Positions 51,696-59,975 of a DNA stretch of 64,000 bases are shown here, piece after piece. Each line of letters opens with the position of its first letter. Position 1 is the stretch's first letter. The translations under genes were made by a program, and so were the position numbers. The notes under the pieces were generated by a model. The model was not told the DNA's origin and searched no databases. It was given only the letters and a program-made list of their open reading frames with translations. Source of the stretch: Bradyrhizobium iriomotense. Its GTDB lineage: Bacteria > Pseudomonadota > Alphaproteobacteria > Rhizobiales > Xanthobacteraceae. The stretch spans positions 1 to 64,000 of the forward strand of contig NZ_JAFCLP010000006.1 of the NCBI RefSeq assembly GCF_018129405.1, written 5' to 3'.

Positions 51696-52094
51696 TCAGG
51701 CCTGATGCGACGCCGTTAGGCGTGCGTCCCCATAAAGCCTCGACCAGCTCAATATTTCCTTAAACGCCGGGAGCAGGCCGTAGGCTGCGTCCGTCAGCTC
51801 GTACTCGACCCTTAGGGGTTTCCCCGCAAAGGCCGTTCGGGACACCAGCCCGTCCTGCTCGAGCTCGCGCAGTTGCGTGGTCAGCATGTGCTGGGTGATG
51901 CCGCCAATCGACCGCCGCAAGGCGCCGAAGCGAACCGCACCGTTCATCAGGGCGAACAGGATCTCCAGCTTCCACTTGCCGCCAAGGGCATGGATGGCCC
52001 GCTTGAAGTCGGCGAGCAAAGTAGGGTCGGGGCTGCAATCGCAGTCGCCGTCACAGGCAGTGGTCAGGTTTTCCATACCGGTCTCGAAATCCAT
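51696..52094 (-). CDS. HxlR-family (DUF24) transcriptional regulator
   Basis: A 132-residue winged-helix regulator from the ATG at 52094; another ATG at 52076 gives 126. Cysteines 14, 18 and 20 cluster just before the domain (TTACDGDCDCSPD), followed by HALGGKWKLEILFALMNGAVRFGALRRSIGGITQHML. The cysteine cluster suggests a thiol or metal sensor. It is divergent from the reductase gene at 52188. Confidence 0.85.
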   Translation of the reverse strand: MDFETGMENLTTACDGDCDCSPDPTLLADFKRAIHALGGKWKLEILFALMNGAVRFGALRRSIGGITQHMLTTQLRELEQDGLVSRTAFAGKPLRVEYELTDAAYGLLPAFKEILSWSRLYGDARLTASHQA

Positions 52095-52187
52095 TCTACT
52101 TGTCCGCACGCACATAGTGACCAGATGCGGCCTTGAGCAGGGGCTTGGTGGAACCAATCTGCCGGCCCGCAACGAGGGAATTTGGCA

Positions 52188-53216
52188 ATGAGCACTGTTT
52201 TGGTCACCGGCGGGTCGGGCTTCGTCGGCATCCATGTCGTCCTGCAGCTTCTGGCCGCCGGCCACACGGTGCGGACGACGGTGCGCCGGCCGGAGCGTCA
52301 AGCCGACGTGCTGGCCATGCTGCGCGAGGGCGGGGCGGCTTCGTCCGAGAGCGTGTCCTTCTTCACGGCCGACCTCGTCCGGGACGAGGGGTGGCGCGAG
52401 GCGGCTGCGGGTTGCGACTACGTGCTCCATGTCGCCTCGCCGCTCTCGACCAGTGTTCCCAAGGACGAGAACGAGATGATCATCCCGGCCCGGGACGGAA
52501 CGCTCCGGGTGCTCCGGGCCGCGCGCGAGGCCGGCGTCAAACGGGTGGTCATCACCTCGTCGCTGGGCGCGGTCGGCTACGGCCATCCGCCGCGCGAACG
52601 ACCGTTCGACGAGACCGACTGGACCAATCTCGGCGGCGCCGACGTGCAGCCCTACATCAAGTCCAAGACGCTGGCCGAGCGGGCGGCCTGGGATTTCATT
52701 GCGCGCGAGGGCGGCGGGCTGGAATTGTCGGTGGTCAATCCCGCCGGTATCTTCGGTCCCGTGCTGGGGCCGGATTTCTCCGGCTCGATCGAGATCGTCA
52801 AATCGCTGCTCGACGGTGCCATGCCGGCGGTGCCGCGGGTCTATTTCGGCGTGGTCGACGTGCGCGACGTCGCCGATCTGCATCTGCGGGCGATGACCGC
52901 GCCGGAGGCCAAGGGCGAGCGCTTCATCGCCGTCTCCGGGGAGGCGATGTCGATCCTCGACATCGGCAAGGTGCTGCGGCGGGAACTGGGGCCGGCCGCG
53001 CGCCGGGTTCCGCGGCTCCAGGCCCCGGACTGGCTGGTGCGGCTCGCCGCGAACCGGATTCCGCTGCTGCGCGCGGTCGTGCCGATGCTCGGACGTGTCA
53101 GGCATTCCACCAGTGCCAAGGCGCGGTCGCTGCTCGGCTGGCAGGCCCGTACCAACGATGAGGCGATCCTTGCGACTGCCGAGAGCCTGATCCGGCTTGG
53201 CCTCGTCAAGCCGTGA
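52188..53216 (+). CDS. NAD-dependent epimerase/dihydroflavonol-reductase-type oxidoreductase
   Basis: A 342-residue extended SDR. It has the VLVTGGSGFVGIHVV dinucleotide motif, the DYVLHVASPLS segment, VVITSSLGAVGYG, and the active-site YIKSK (YxxxK). Members reduce aldehydes or ketones with NADPH. The ATG at 52188 has a GAGGGA site about 9 bases upstream. It is divergent from the HxlR regulator; the hydratase gene follows after 83 bases. Confidence 0.87.
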   Translation: MSTVLVTGGSGFVGIHVVLQLLAAGHTVRTTVRRPERQADVLAMLREGGAASSESVSFFTADLVRDEGWREAAAGCDYVLHVASPLSTSVPKDENEMIIPARDGTLRVLRAAREAGVKRVVITSSLGAVGYGHPPRERPFDETDWTNLGGADVQPYIKSKTLAERAAWDFIAREGGGLELSVVNPAGIFGPVLGPDFSGSIEIVKSLLDGAMPAVPRVYFGVVDVRDVADLHLRAMTAPEAKGERFIAVSGEAMSILDIGKVLRRELGPAARRVPRLQAPDWLVRLAANRIPLLRAVVPMLGRVRHSTSAKARSLLGWQARTNDEAILATAESLIRLGLVKP

Positions 53217-53299
53217 GGCCGCCCGCCGCTCGGCTTGTCAGGCCGGACCGGGAATGCTGAAGTGCCGCCCTCGATTGCGTAGCGTGGGAGGCGGCGCCG

Positions 53300-54079
53300 A
53301 TGGACAAAATTCTCGAAGCCGCAAAGGCGATCGCGCTGGCGCGCCGCAACCATGCGCCGCTTGCGGCCCTCGAGGTTCCGCCAGCGGACGAGGCCGAGGG
53401 CTACCAGGTCCAGCGCGCGCTGCACGATCTCCTGCTGCCGCATCTCGGGCCGCTCGTCGGCTACAAGATCGGCTGCACCAGCCAGGTGATGCAGGACTAC
53501 ATCGGCATCCCTCATCCGTGCGGCGGGGGCGTGTTCCAGAAGGGCGTGTATGAGAGCGGTGCGAAGCTCTCGGCCTCCAAATATGTCCGCGTCGGCGTCG
53601 AATGCGAGATCGCGGTGCGGCTCTTGCGTGACCTCGCCGCCGGCGAGGCGCCGTTCACGGCCGAATGGGTCGGGGAGGCGGTCGAGTCCTACCAGCCGGC
53701 GATCGAGATCGTCGACGACCGCTACGTGAAATGGGAGACGATGGGCGCGCCGACGCTGATCGCCGACGATTTCTTCGCCGCCGGCTGCGTGCTGGGCCCG
53801 TCCGTGCCGCGCTCGTCGGTGCCGGACCTGAAATCGGTCAAGGGCCGCGCCATCGTCAACGGCGAGGAGGTCAGCCACGGCACCGGCGCCGACGTGCTCG
53901 GCCATCCCCACAACGCCCTCGCCTGGCTCGCCAACCATCTCGCCGCGGAAGGCAAGGGGCTGCATGCGGGGCAGCTGGTTCTCACCGGAAGCCTGGTGAA
54001 GACGCTGTGGCTGAAGGCCGGCGACAAGGTGCGGATGGAGCTGGACGGCCTTGGCGTGGTGGAGGCGGAGTTCAAGTGA
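53300..54079 (+). CDS. 2-keto-4-pentenoate hydratase-like protein (FAH/MhpD family)
   Basis: A 259-residue member of the fumarylacetoacetate hydrolase superfamily, closest in length and motifs to MhpD-type hydratases: VGYKIGCTS, EIAVRLLRDL (metal-ligand Glu region), YQPAIEIVDDRY, VNGEEVSHGTGADVLGHP and LVLTGSLVKTLW. It probably adds water to a 2-oxo-alkenoic acid. It may be co-transcribed with the reductase at 52188. The pathway is not given by the neighbours. Confidence 0.85.
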   Translation: MDKILEAAKAIALARRNHAPLAALEVPPADEAEGYQVQRALHDLLLPHLGPLVGYKIGCTSQVMQDYIGIPHPCGGGVFQKGVYESGAKLSASKYVRVGVECEIAVRLLRDLAAGEAPFTAEWVGEAVESYQPAIEIVDDRYVKWETMGAPTLIADDFFAAGCVLGPSVPRSSVPDLKSVKGRAIVNGEEVSHGTGADVLGHPHNALAWLANHLAAEGKGLHAGQLVLTGSLVKTLWLKAGDKVRMELDGLGVVEAEFK

Positions 54080-54102
54080 GGGGCGCATAGCGCTCCAACA
54101 CT

Positions 54103-54190
54103 CGTCATTGCGAGGAGCTCTTGCGACGAAGCAATCCAGAGTCGTTCCGCGGATGCATCTCTGGATTGCTTCGCTGCGCTCGCAATGACG
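54103..54190. repeat. Interspersed palindromic repeat
   Basis: Outer arms CGTCATTGCGAG (54103-54114) and CTCGCAATGACG (54179-54190), inner arms around GAAGCAATCCAGAG and CTCTGGATTGCTTC. A genus-type intergenic palindrome between the hydratase and flgH. Confidence 0.85.
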
Positions 54191-54274
54191 GAGTTTGGGG
54201 CAGCCGCGTCGCTACAATTGCGCGGACCTGAATAGTTGTAAGCAGTCGCCTTAAACCGTCATCCCAAAATACAT

Positions 54275-54307
54275 GCGGCCCTCGCCAGGGGAGCTAGCGA
54301 GGGCCGC
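54275..54307 (-). terminator. Terminator-like hairpin after flgH
   Basis: 11-bp stem (54275-54285 with 54297-54307, GCGGCCCTCGC/GCGAGGGCCGC). On the minus strand a moderately T-rich tract follows. Probably ends flgF-flgG-flgA-flgH. Confidence 0.6.
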
Positions 54308-54367
54308 GTAGTACACCGTCGTTCGCGCCTAGGTTCGCGAACACGATGTGGGAGCTCTTAAAGAAGC

Positions 54368-55129
54368 TTAGAAGGGCAGCAGCACGTCCATGACCTGCTG
54401 GCCGTAGCGCGGTTGCTGCACGTCCATGATCTGGCCGCGGCCGCCATAGGCGATGCGGGCCTGCGCGATCTTGGTGGAGTCGATGGTGTTGTCGCTCTGG
54501 ATGTCCTCGGGGCGGACGATGCCGGCCACGATCAGCTCGCGAATCTCGTAGTTGACGCGGATCTCCTGCTTGCCCTCGACCACGAGGTTGCCGTTGGGCA
54601 GCACCTGGGTCACGACCGCGGCGACGTTGGTCTGCAAGGCTTCCGTGCGGTTGACCGAGCCCTTGCCGTCGCTGGCGGCGGTGGAATCGGCGGTGAGGAT
54701 GCGTCCGGGCAGGATCTTGTTCGGCTGCGTGATGGTCTGCGCGCCGATGAAGTCGGTAATGCCCGAATTTTCCGAGTTGGTGCGGCTGCGCTGGGTCTCG
54801 TTGGCGATGTTGGCCTTGTCGGTGATGTTCACGGTCACGGTGAGGAGGTCGCCGACCTGGTGGGCGCGCTGGTCCTTGAAGAAGGCGCGGCTGCCGTTGC
54901 GCCACAGCGAGTTCGGATTGTAGGAGGCGACTTCGGGCTTCGGCATCGGCATCTGCACCGGCTTGTAGCCGGGCTGCGTCGTCGGATTGTCGATCGCGGA
55001 CAATTTCGGTTGCTCGCCGATCTGCGACAGGCGGTCGATCGAGGAGCAGCCGCCCAGCGCGCAACTGGCCAGCAGCAGGGCAGAGATCGCGATGCGACGA
55101 AGACGGGAAGCCGAACTGAACGGGGACAT
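54368..55129 (-). CDS. flgH: Flagellar L-ring protein FlgH
   Basis: A 253-residue outer-membrane lipoprotein. The signal ends in a lipobox (LGGC, Cys at about 28). The L-ring hallmarks NSLWRNGSRAFFKDQRAHQVGDLLTV, VTVNITDKANIANET and GNLVVEGKQEIRVNYEIRELIVAGIVRPEDI are present. It begins three bases after the flgA stop. Confidence 0.95.
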   Translation of the reverse strand: MSPFSSASRLRRIAISALLLASCALGGCSSIDRLSQIGEQPKLSAIDNPTTQPGYKPVQMPMPKPEVASYNPNSLWRNGSRAFFKDQRAHQVGDLLTVTVNITDKANIANETQRSRTNSENSGITDFIGAQTITQPNKILPGRILTADSTAASDGKGSVNRTEALQTNVAAVVTQVLPNGNLVVEGKQEIRVNYEIRELIVAGIVRPEDIQSDNTIDSTKIAQARIAYGGRGQIMDVQQPRYGQQVMDVLLPF

Positions 55130-55132
55130 GAC

Positions 55133-56287
55133 TTACTCTGACTTGGCTGGAGCTTGCGAGACGCGGGCTTGCGGGATCTGGGCTTGTGCGACTTGAGCTT
55201 GAGCGGCTTGGGCCGGCGACGCCGGGGCCTGGACCAGGTTCCGGACGAGGGCTGCAGTATCGACGGGAGCGGGCGCCTCGTCGCGCTTGAGCGAGGAGGT
55301 CTGCTCGACCGCCGGCGCCATCGGTGCGGATTGGCTGGCGCCCTCAACGGTCACCTGGCCGCGGCCGGTGACGACACCGGTCAGCGTGCGCTTGGATTGC
55401 AGGTTGAGCACGGAAACGGTGTCGCCCTCGGCGCCGCTCTCGATCGCCTTGCCGCGCGTGGTGAGGTAGAGGCCCGGCACCTGGTAGATGATGGTGACGC
55501 TCTGGTCGCGCTGCACGAAGTCGGGCTTGACGATGTCGGCAACGCGGATCGGCGTGCCCGCCCGCATCGGCCGGCGCAGCTGCATGCCGACGGTGCGATC
55601 GCGCGAGGCGGGCTCGCCGGTGACTTCGGCCTTGGGCCGGCGCTCCAGTGAGATGTCTGAGGCTTTCAGCATGTCGGAGCGGTCGATGTCGCGGGTCAGC
55701 ACGGCGACTTCCACGGTCTCGATCGCGCTGCCGGTGAAGCGCAGCTTGGTCGGCGTCGGGTTGTTGTCGTTGTTGATCTCGAAGGCGATGTCGAAACGGC
55801 CGCTGCGCGCATCGTAGCGGGTGGCGACCGGTTGCAGCGCGCCGGTGTTGGAGGCGTCCAGCCGCATGTCGGAGACGCCGCGGTCGAAGCTGACGGTGAT
55901 GTTGGCGGCATCGCCAAGGCCGAAGCGGCGCTCGAGCGCGGAGGCCACCGCGTTTTCGAGATCCTTGTTGGCGAGGGTGCGGGCGAGGCGGGTGACCTGG
56001 ACCTCCTTGATGTCGCCGGTCATCACGCCGATCACCTGTTTTGCGCGCAGCACCGACAGGACCTGGGCGACCGGCAGCGCGCCGGTGGTGCCGAGATCGG
56101 GCGAGCGGTAGACCGGGATCAGCGCGGCCGAACCGGCATTGTCGATGAGGTCGCCGACCCGAACCACGTCCGAGGTCACGGTGACGTTCGCGCGCAGCGT
56201 CGGCGCGGCGATGCCGTCGTCGGCGGCCTCTGCCGGCAGGGCCAGCAGCAGGAGAGCTGAGATCGTGGCGATTGTGGTGCGGATCAT
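55133..56287 (-). CDS. flgA: P-ring assembly chaperone FlgA
   Basis: About 384 residues, larger than enterobacterial FlgA (about 220) as is usual in alphaproteobacteria. Signal peptide first (MIRTTIATISALLLLALPAEA), then a SAF-type C-terminal half (SDMLKASDISLERRP, PMRAGTPIRVADIVKPDFVQRDQ, GKAIESGAEGDTVSVLNL) and an Ala/Gln-rich tail. The ATG at 56287 is preferred over 56293 because the GAGG site then lies about 8 bases away. Confidence 0.9.
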   Translation of the reverse strand: MIRTTIATISALLLLALPAEAADDGIAAPTLRANVTVTSDVVRVGDLIDNAGSAALIPVYRSPDLGTTGALPVAQVLSVLRAKQVIGVMTGDIKEVQVTRLARTLANKDLENAVASALERRFGLGDAANITVSFDRGVSDMRLDASNTGALQPVATRYDARSGRFDIAFEINNDNNPTPTKLRFTGSAIETVEVAVLTRDIDRSDMLKASDISLERRPKAEVTGEPASRDRTVGMQLRRPMRAGTPIRVADIVKPDFVQRDQSVTIIYQVPGLYLTTRGKAIESGAEGDTVSVLNLQSKRTLTGVVTGRGQVTVEGASQSAPMAPAVEQTSSLKRDEAPAPVDTAALVRNLVQAPASPAQAAQAQVAQAQIPQARVSQAPAKSE

Positions 56288-56297
56288 CGTCATCACC

Positions 56298-57086
56298 TCA
56301 GCGGAACAGCGCCGTGGTCGATTGCATCATCTGGTCGGCGGCGCTGATGACCTTGGCGTTCATCTCGTAGGCGCGCTGGGCGGCGATCAGGTCGCTCATC
56401 TCCGAGACGACGTCGACATTAGCCTGCTCCAGGCTGCCTTGCGTGATCTTGCCGTAGCCTTCGGTGTTGGCGGTGCCGTCCTGCGGCGGGCCGGAGGACG
56501 GCGTCTCGGTGAACTGGTTGCTGCCGACCGGCTGCAGGCCCGCCTTGTTGATGAAGCGGGTCACGTTGATCGTGCCGATGACCGAGGAGGTCGACGAGCC
56601 CGGCAACGTGACCGAGACCTGGCCTTGCTCGTTCACGGTGATGCCCGAGGCGTTGTTCGGGATGGTGATGGTCGGCTGCACCGGGTTGCCCTGCGCGGTG
56701 ACGACGCGGCCCTGATTGTCCATCTGGAAGGTGCCGTCGCGGGTGTACTGATAGGTGCCGTCGGGCATCAGGATCTTGAAGAAGCCTTCGCCCGACATCG
56801 CGAGGTCGAGGTCGTTGCCGGTCTGCGACAGCGTGCCTTGCGTCATGCTGCGCGGCGTGCCGACGGTCTTGACGCCGCCGCCGATGTCGACGCCGACGGG
56901 CAGGATGGTGCCCTGGTCCGAGGCCTGCGCGCCGACGCGGCGCACGTGCTCGTAGATCAGGTCCTGGAACGCCGCGGTCTGCTTCTTGAAGCCGGTGGTG
57001 CGGAGGTTCGCGATGTTGTTGGAGATCACCTGAACGTTGAGTTCCTGTGCCGCCATTCCGGTCGCTGCGGTGTGAAGCGCCTGCAT
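56298..57086 (-). CDS. flgG: Distal rod protein FlgG
   Basis: A 262-residue rod protein. It has MQALHTAATGMAAQELNVQVISNNIANLRTTGFK at the start, the FlgG-typical VDIGGGVKT and PDGTYQYTRDGTF, and the C-terminal SNVDVV-like EMSDLIAAQRAYEMNAKVISAADQMMQ helix. It lies 16 bases after flgF and about 10 bases before flgA. Confidence 0.95.
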   Translation of the reverse strand: MQALHTAATGMAAQELNVQVISNNIANLRTTGFKKQTAAFQDLIYEHVRRVGAQASDQGTILPVGVDIGGGVKTVGTPRSMTQGTLSQTGNDLDLAMSGEGFFKILMPDGTYQYTRDGTFQMDNQGRVVTAQGNPVQPTITIPNNASGITVNEQGQVSVTLPGSSTSSVIGTINVTRFINKAGLQPVGSNQFTETPSSGPPQDGTANTEGYGKITQGSLEQANVDVVSEMSDLIAAQRAYEMNAKVISAADQMMQSTTALFR

Positions 57087-57102
57087 GTCAGTTCTCCCTC
57101 AA

Positions 57103-57864
57103 TCAGGCCGGAACGTCGGCGAGCTTCTCGATCGCCGATTTGTGGAGGTCGCTCTGCTGCTGCAGCAGGTTGGCGATGGCGGTGTAGCTGCGCATGACTT
57201 CGACCATGCGGGTCATCTCGCCGACCGAGTTCACGTTCGACTTCTCGATGTAGCCCTGGCGCACGGTCGACTTGGTGTCGGCCTGCTGGTTCGCGGAGCC
57301 TGCGGCATAGAGGTTGGCGCCGAGCTTGGTCAGGTTGGCCGGATCGTCGAACGAGGCCATGCGGATCTTGCCGCGGATCGAGTCGGTTCTGGCCGTGCCC
57401 TCGAGCACCGTGATGGTGCCGTCGGGCGCGATGTTGATGTCGTGGTCGGTCGGCTGGAAGGTGATCGGGCCGCCGGTGCCGAGCACGAGGTTGCCGTCGG
57501 AGGTGACGAGCTGGCCGGTGCTGTTGAGCGAGAACTTGCCGTCGCGGGTGTAGCGCTCGGCGCCGTTGACCTGCACCGCGAAGAACGCGTTGCCGTCGAT
57601 CGCCATGTCGAGCGGGTTGTTGGTCGGCTCCATCGGCCCCTGGCCGACGTCGCGGAAGGTGCCGCGGTCCTGCACATAGGAGACCCGGCGGTCGGAGCCG
57701 ATGAAATTGTCCTCACGCGCGTTCGAGTTGAGGTACTCCTCGAACAGCGAATGGTCGGCCTTGAAGCCGTTGGTGTTGGCATTGGCGACGTTGTTGGCGA
57801 CGACATCCATCTGCCGTTCCAACGTCATCTGCCGTGACAAGCCGATCAGAAGCGCGTTCTGCAT
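57103..57864 (-). CDS. flgF: Proximal rod protein FlgF
   Basis: A 253-residue rod protein. The N-terminal QNALLIGLSRQMTLERQMDVVANNVANANTNGFK and the C-terminal EKSNVNSVGEMTRMVEVMRSYTAIANLLQQ segments identify FlgF. First gene of the flgF-flgG-flgA-flgH operon, with a strong sigma-54 promoter about 115 bases upstream. Confidence 0.95.
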   Translation of the reverse strand: MQNALLIGLSRQMTLERQMDVVANNVANANTNGFKADHSLFEEYLNSNAREDNFIGSDRRVSYVQDRGTFRDVGQGPMEPTNNPLDMAIDGNAFFAVQVNGAERYTRDGKFSLNSTGQLVTSDGNLVLGTGGPITFQPTDHDINIAPDGTITVLEGTARTDSIRGKIRMASFDDPANLTKLGANLYAAGSANQQADTKSTVRQGYIEKSNVNSVGEMTRMVEVMRSYTAIANLLQQQSDLHKSAIEKLADVPA

Positions 57865-57976
57865 CGGAGGATCTCCCCTGAGTGAGATCTGCCACCTCGC
57901 TCTCCCAAGCGCCTTGGCGGACCCCGTGAACGAGACCGTCGGGTTCTCCCAAACCGTTCAGTCCCGGCCCTCTCTC

Positions 57977-57993
57977 AGCGAAAGCCGTGCCAA
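57977..57993 (-). promoter_or_regulatory. Sigma-54 promoter of flgF-flgG-flgA-flgH
   Basis: Minus-strand TTGGCACGGCTTTCGCT matches the full consensus except one -12 base; GG and GC are 10 bases apart. Best sigma-54 match in the window. Confidence 0.88.
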
Positions 57994-58116
57994 CCTGAAA
58001 AGTAGTTAAATTTCAATGCGTTGATAGTTTTTCGAGGGTGCGGGGAGGCGGCAGAAAGGTTCTGTTAGCCATGTTTGCCCGGCAGATTTTTCCTAGCTGA
58101 GGCCCGATCGAAAGAA

Positions 58117-58126
58117 ACCGTTAACC
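58117..58126 (+). promoter_or_regulatory. CtrA half-site upstream of fliL
   Basis: ACCGTTAACC is the right half of a CtrA box; the left half here reads GAAA instead of TTAA. The same CCGTTAACCAT core occurs at the flbT, fliX and four-gene-operon sites. In Caulobacter fliLM is CtrA-controlled. Weak on its own. Confidence 0.35.
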
Positions 58127-58250
58127 ATTATTACCGTAGCGTTTGCGTGCAAGAGGAGCGCATTGCGCTGGGACATTCGTATCGCGTCACTGTCTGCCAG
58201 GGGGCTTCGCTCTTTCGATTCCTTTAAGAGATGAGCGAGCCTAAGCGGCC

Positions 58251-58751
58251 ATGGCAGAGAATGAAGCGGAAGGCGGCGCAGGCGCTGAGGGCGCAGAAGC
58301 CGCTCCCCCGAAGAACAAGCTCAAGCTCATCATCATGGCTGTCGGCCTGCTCGCTGTCCTCGGCGGCGGTGCTGCGACCTGGTTCTTCTTCTTCCGTCAC
58401 GGCGACGACGAGCATCATGCCGAGGTAGCGCCTCCGCCGAAGCCGCCGGCCTTCGTCGACGTGCCCGACATCATGGTCAATCTCGCCGGCGCGCCCGGCG
58501 AGCGCGTGCAATATCTGAAGCTGAAGATCGTGCTGGAGCTGAAGGAAGAGAAGCAGATCGAGGCGATCAAGCCGACCATGCCGCGCGTCACCGACATCTT
58601 CCAGACCTATGTGCGCGAACTGCGCTCCTCCGACCTCAACGGCTCCGCCGGCATCTTCCGCCTCAAGGAAGAGCTGACCAAGCGCGTCAACGCGGCGGTC
58701 GCGCCGATCCAGGTCAGTGCGGTGCTGTTCAAGGAAGTCGTGATCCAGTGA
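58251..58751 (+). CDS. fliL: Flagellar basal-body protein FliL
   Basis: A 166-residue single-pass inner-membrane protein. Cytosolic N-terminus with acidic stretch, helix at about 24-45 (LKLIIMAVGLLAVLGGGAATWFFFF), a His-rich segment, then the FliL periplasmic domain (VDVPDIMVNLAGAPGERVQYLKLKIVLEL... to KEVVIQ). Supports stator function. First gene of the fliL-fliM unit; 21 bases before fliM. Confidence 0.93.
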   Translation: MAENEAEGGAGAEGAEAAPPKNKLKLIIMAVGLLAVLGGGAATWFFFFRHGDDEHHAEVAPPPKPPAFVDVPDIMVNLAGAPGERVQYLKLKIVLELKEEKQIEAIKPTMPRVTDIFQTYVRELRSSDLNGSAGIFRLKEELTKRVNAAVAPIQVSAVLFKEVVIQ

Positions 58752-58772
58752 TGATGGCAATGGGCTAGCGTC

Positions 58773-59975
58773 ATGGCCGGCAACGAGCAAATGGACCAGG
58801 ATGCGATTGCCGCCCAATGGGAGGCGTCGCTCGATTCCGAGGATCCGGCGGAGGCCGCGAAGGCCGCTGCCGAAAACGAACTATCGGAGACCATGGCCCT
58901 GCAATGGGCGGCCATGGTCGAGGACGGCAGCCGCGATCTCGGCACCGGCAAGAATTCCGGCGAGCGGGTGCTGTCGCAGGAGGAGATCGACAACCTCCTC
59001 GGCTTCACCGTCGGCGACGTCACGCTCGACGACCATTCCGGCATTCGCGCGATCATCGATTCGGCGATGGTCTCCTACGAGCGTCTGCCGATGCTCGAAA
59101 TCGTCTTCGACCGCCTGGTGCGGCTGCTGACGACCTCCTTGCGCAATTTCACCTCCGACAACGTCGAAGTCTCGCTCGACCGCATCACCTCGGTGCGCTT
59201 CGGCGACTACATGAACTCGATCCCGCTGCCCGCCGTGCTCTCGGTGTTCAAGGCCGAGGAGTGGGAAAACTTCGGCATGGCGACGGTCGATTCCAACCTG
59301 ATCTATTCGATGATCGACGTGCTGCTCGGCGGCCGCCGCGGCACCAGCCAGCTCCGCATCGAGGGCCGGCCCTACACCACGATCGAGACCGAACTGGTCA
59401 AGCGCCTCGTCGAGGTGGTGCTGGCCGATGCCGAGCAGGCGTTCCGGCCGCTGTCGCCGGTGACCTTCACGATCGACCGGCTCGAGACCAATCCGCGTTT
59501 CGCCGCGATCAGCCGCCCCGCCAACGCCGCGATCCTGGTGCGCCTGCGCATCGACATGGAAGACCGCGGCGGCAACATCGAGCTCTTGCTGCCTTACGCG
59601 ACCATCGAGCCGATCCGGGGCGTCCTGCTCCAGATGTTCATGGGCGAAAAGTTCGGCCGCGACCCGGTCTGGGAAGGCCATTTCGCCACCGAGATCGTGC
59701 AGGCCGAGATCGCCGTCGATGCCGTGCTCTACGAGGCCGACATTCCGCTCAAGCAGCTGATGCGGCTCAAGGTCGGCGACACGCTGCCGCTCGACATGCG
59801 CGCCGATGCCAACGTGACCGTGCGCTGCGGCGACGTCACGCTGACCGAGGGGCGGATGGGCCGGGTCGGCGACCGCGTCGCGATCCGCGTGACGAAACCC
59901 CTGCGCAAGCCAAGTACGACACTTGCGATGTTCGAGAAGGTGGACGAGCAGAACAAGATGATGGAGGCCCCATGA
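58773..59975 (+). CDS. fliM: Flagellar motor switch protein FliM
   Basis: A 400-residue C-ring protein. The phospho-CheY-binding peptide LSQEEIDNLLG is at 67-77, not at the N-terminus: about 65 extra residues precede it, holding two similar short motifs (AAQWEASL near 13-20, ALQWAAMV near 42-49). The CheC-like middle domain (FDRLVRLLTTSLRNFTSDNVEV, MNSIPLPAVLSVFKAEEWENFGMATVDSNLIYSMIDVLLGG) and the C-terminal SpoA-like domain (LPLDMRADANVTVRCGDV) are normal. Stop overlaps the next ATG by four bases. Confidence 0.94.
   Translation: MAGNEQMDQDAIAAQWEASLDSEDPAEAAKAAAENELSETMALQWAAMVEDGSRDLGTGKNSGERVLSQEEIDNLLGFTVGDVTLDDHSGIRAIIDSAMVSYERLPMLEIVFDRLVRLLTTSLRNFTSDNVEVSLDRITSVRFGDYMNSIPLPAVLSVFKAEEWENFGMATVDSNLIYSMIDVLLGGRRGTSQLRIEGRPYTTIETELVKRLVEVVLADAEQAFRPLSPVTFTIDRLETNPRFAAISRPANAAILVRLRIDMEDRGGNIELLLPYATIEPIRGVLLQMFMGEKFGRDPVWEGHFATEIVQAEIAVDAVLYEADIPLKQLMRLKVGDTLPLDMRADANVTVRCGDVTLTEGRMGRVGDRVAIRVTKPLRKPSTTLAMFEKVDEQNKMMEAP

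Larger units (their letters stand above)
57865..58250. other. Divergent flgF/fliL regulatory region
   Basis: About 385 bases with no gene. It holds the sigma-54 promoter for flgF (57977-57993) and a CtrA half-site (CCGTTAACC, near 58118-58126) for fliL. No convincing sigma-54 site faces fliL. Confidence 0.6.

Noticed and set aside
51696-53105. Extended minus-strand frame upstream of the second HxlR gene
   Set aside because: The extension beyond 52094 runs antisense through the SDR gene; the HxlR family length ends near 52094.
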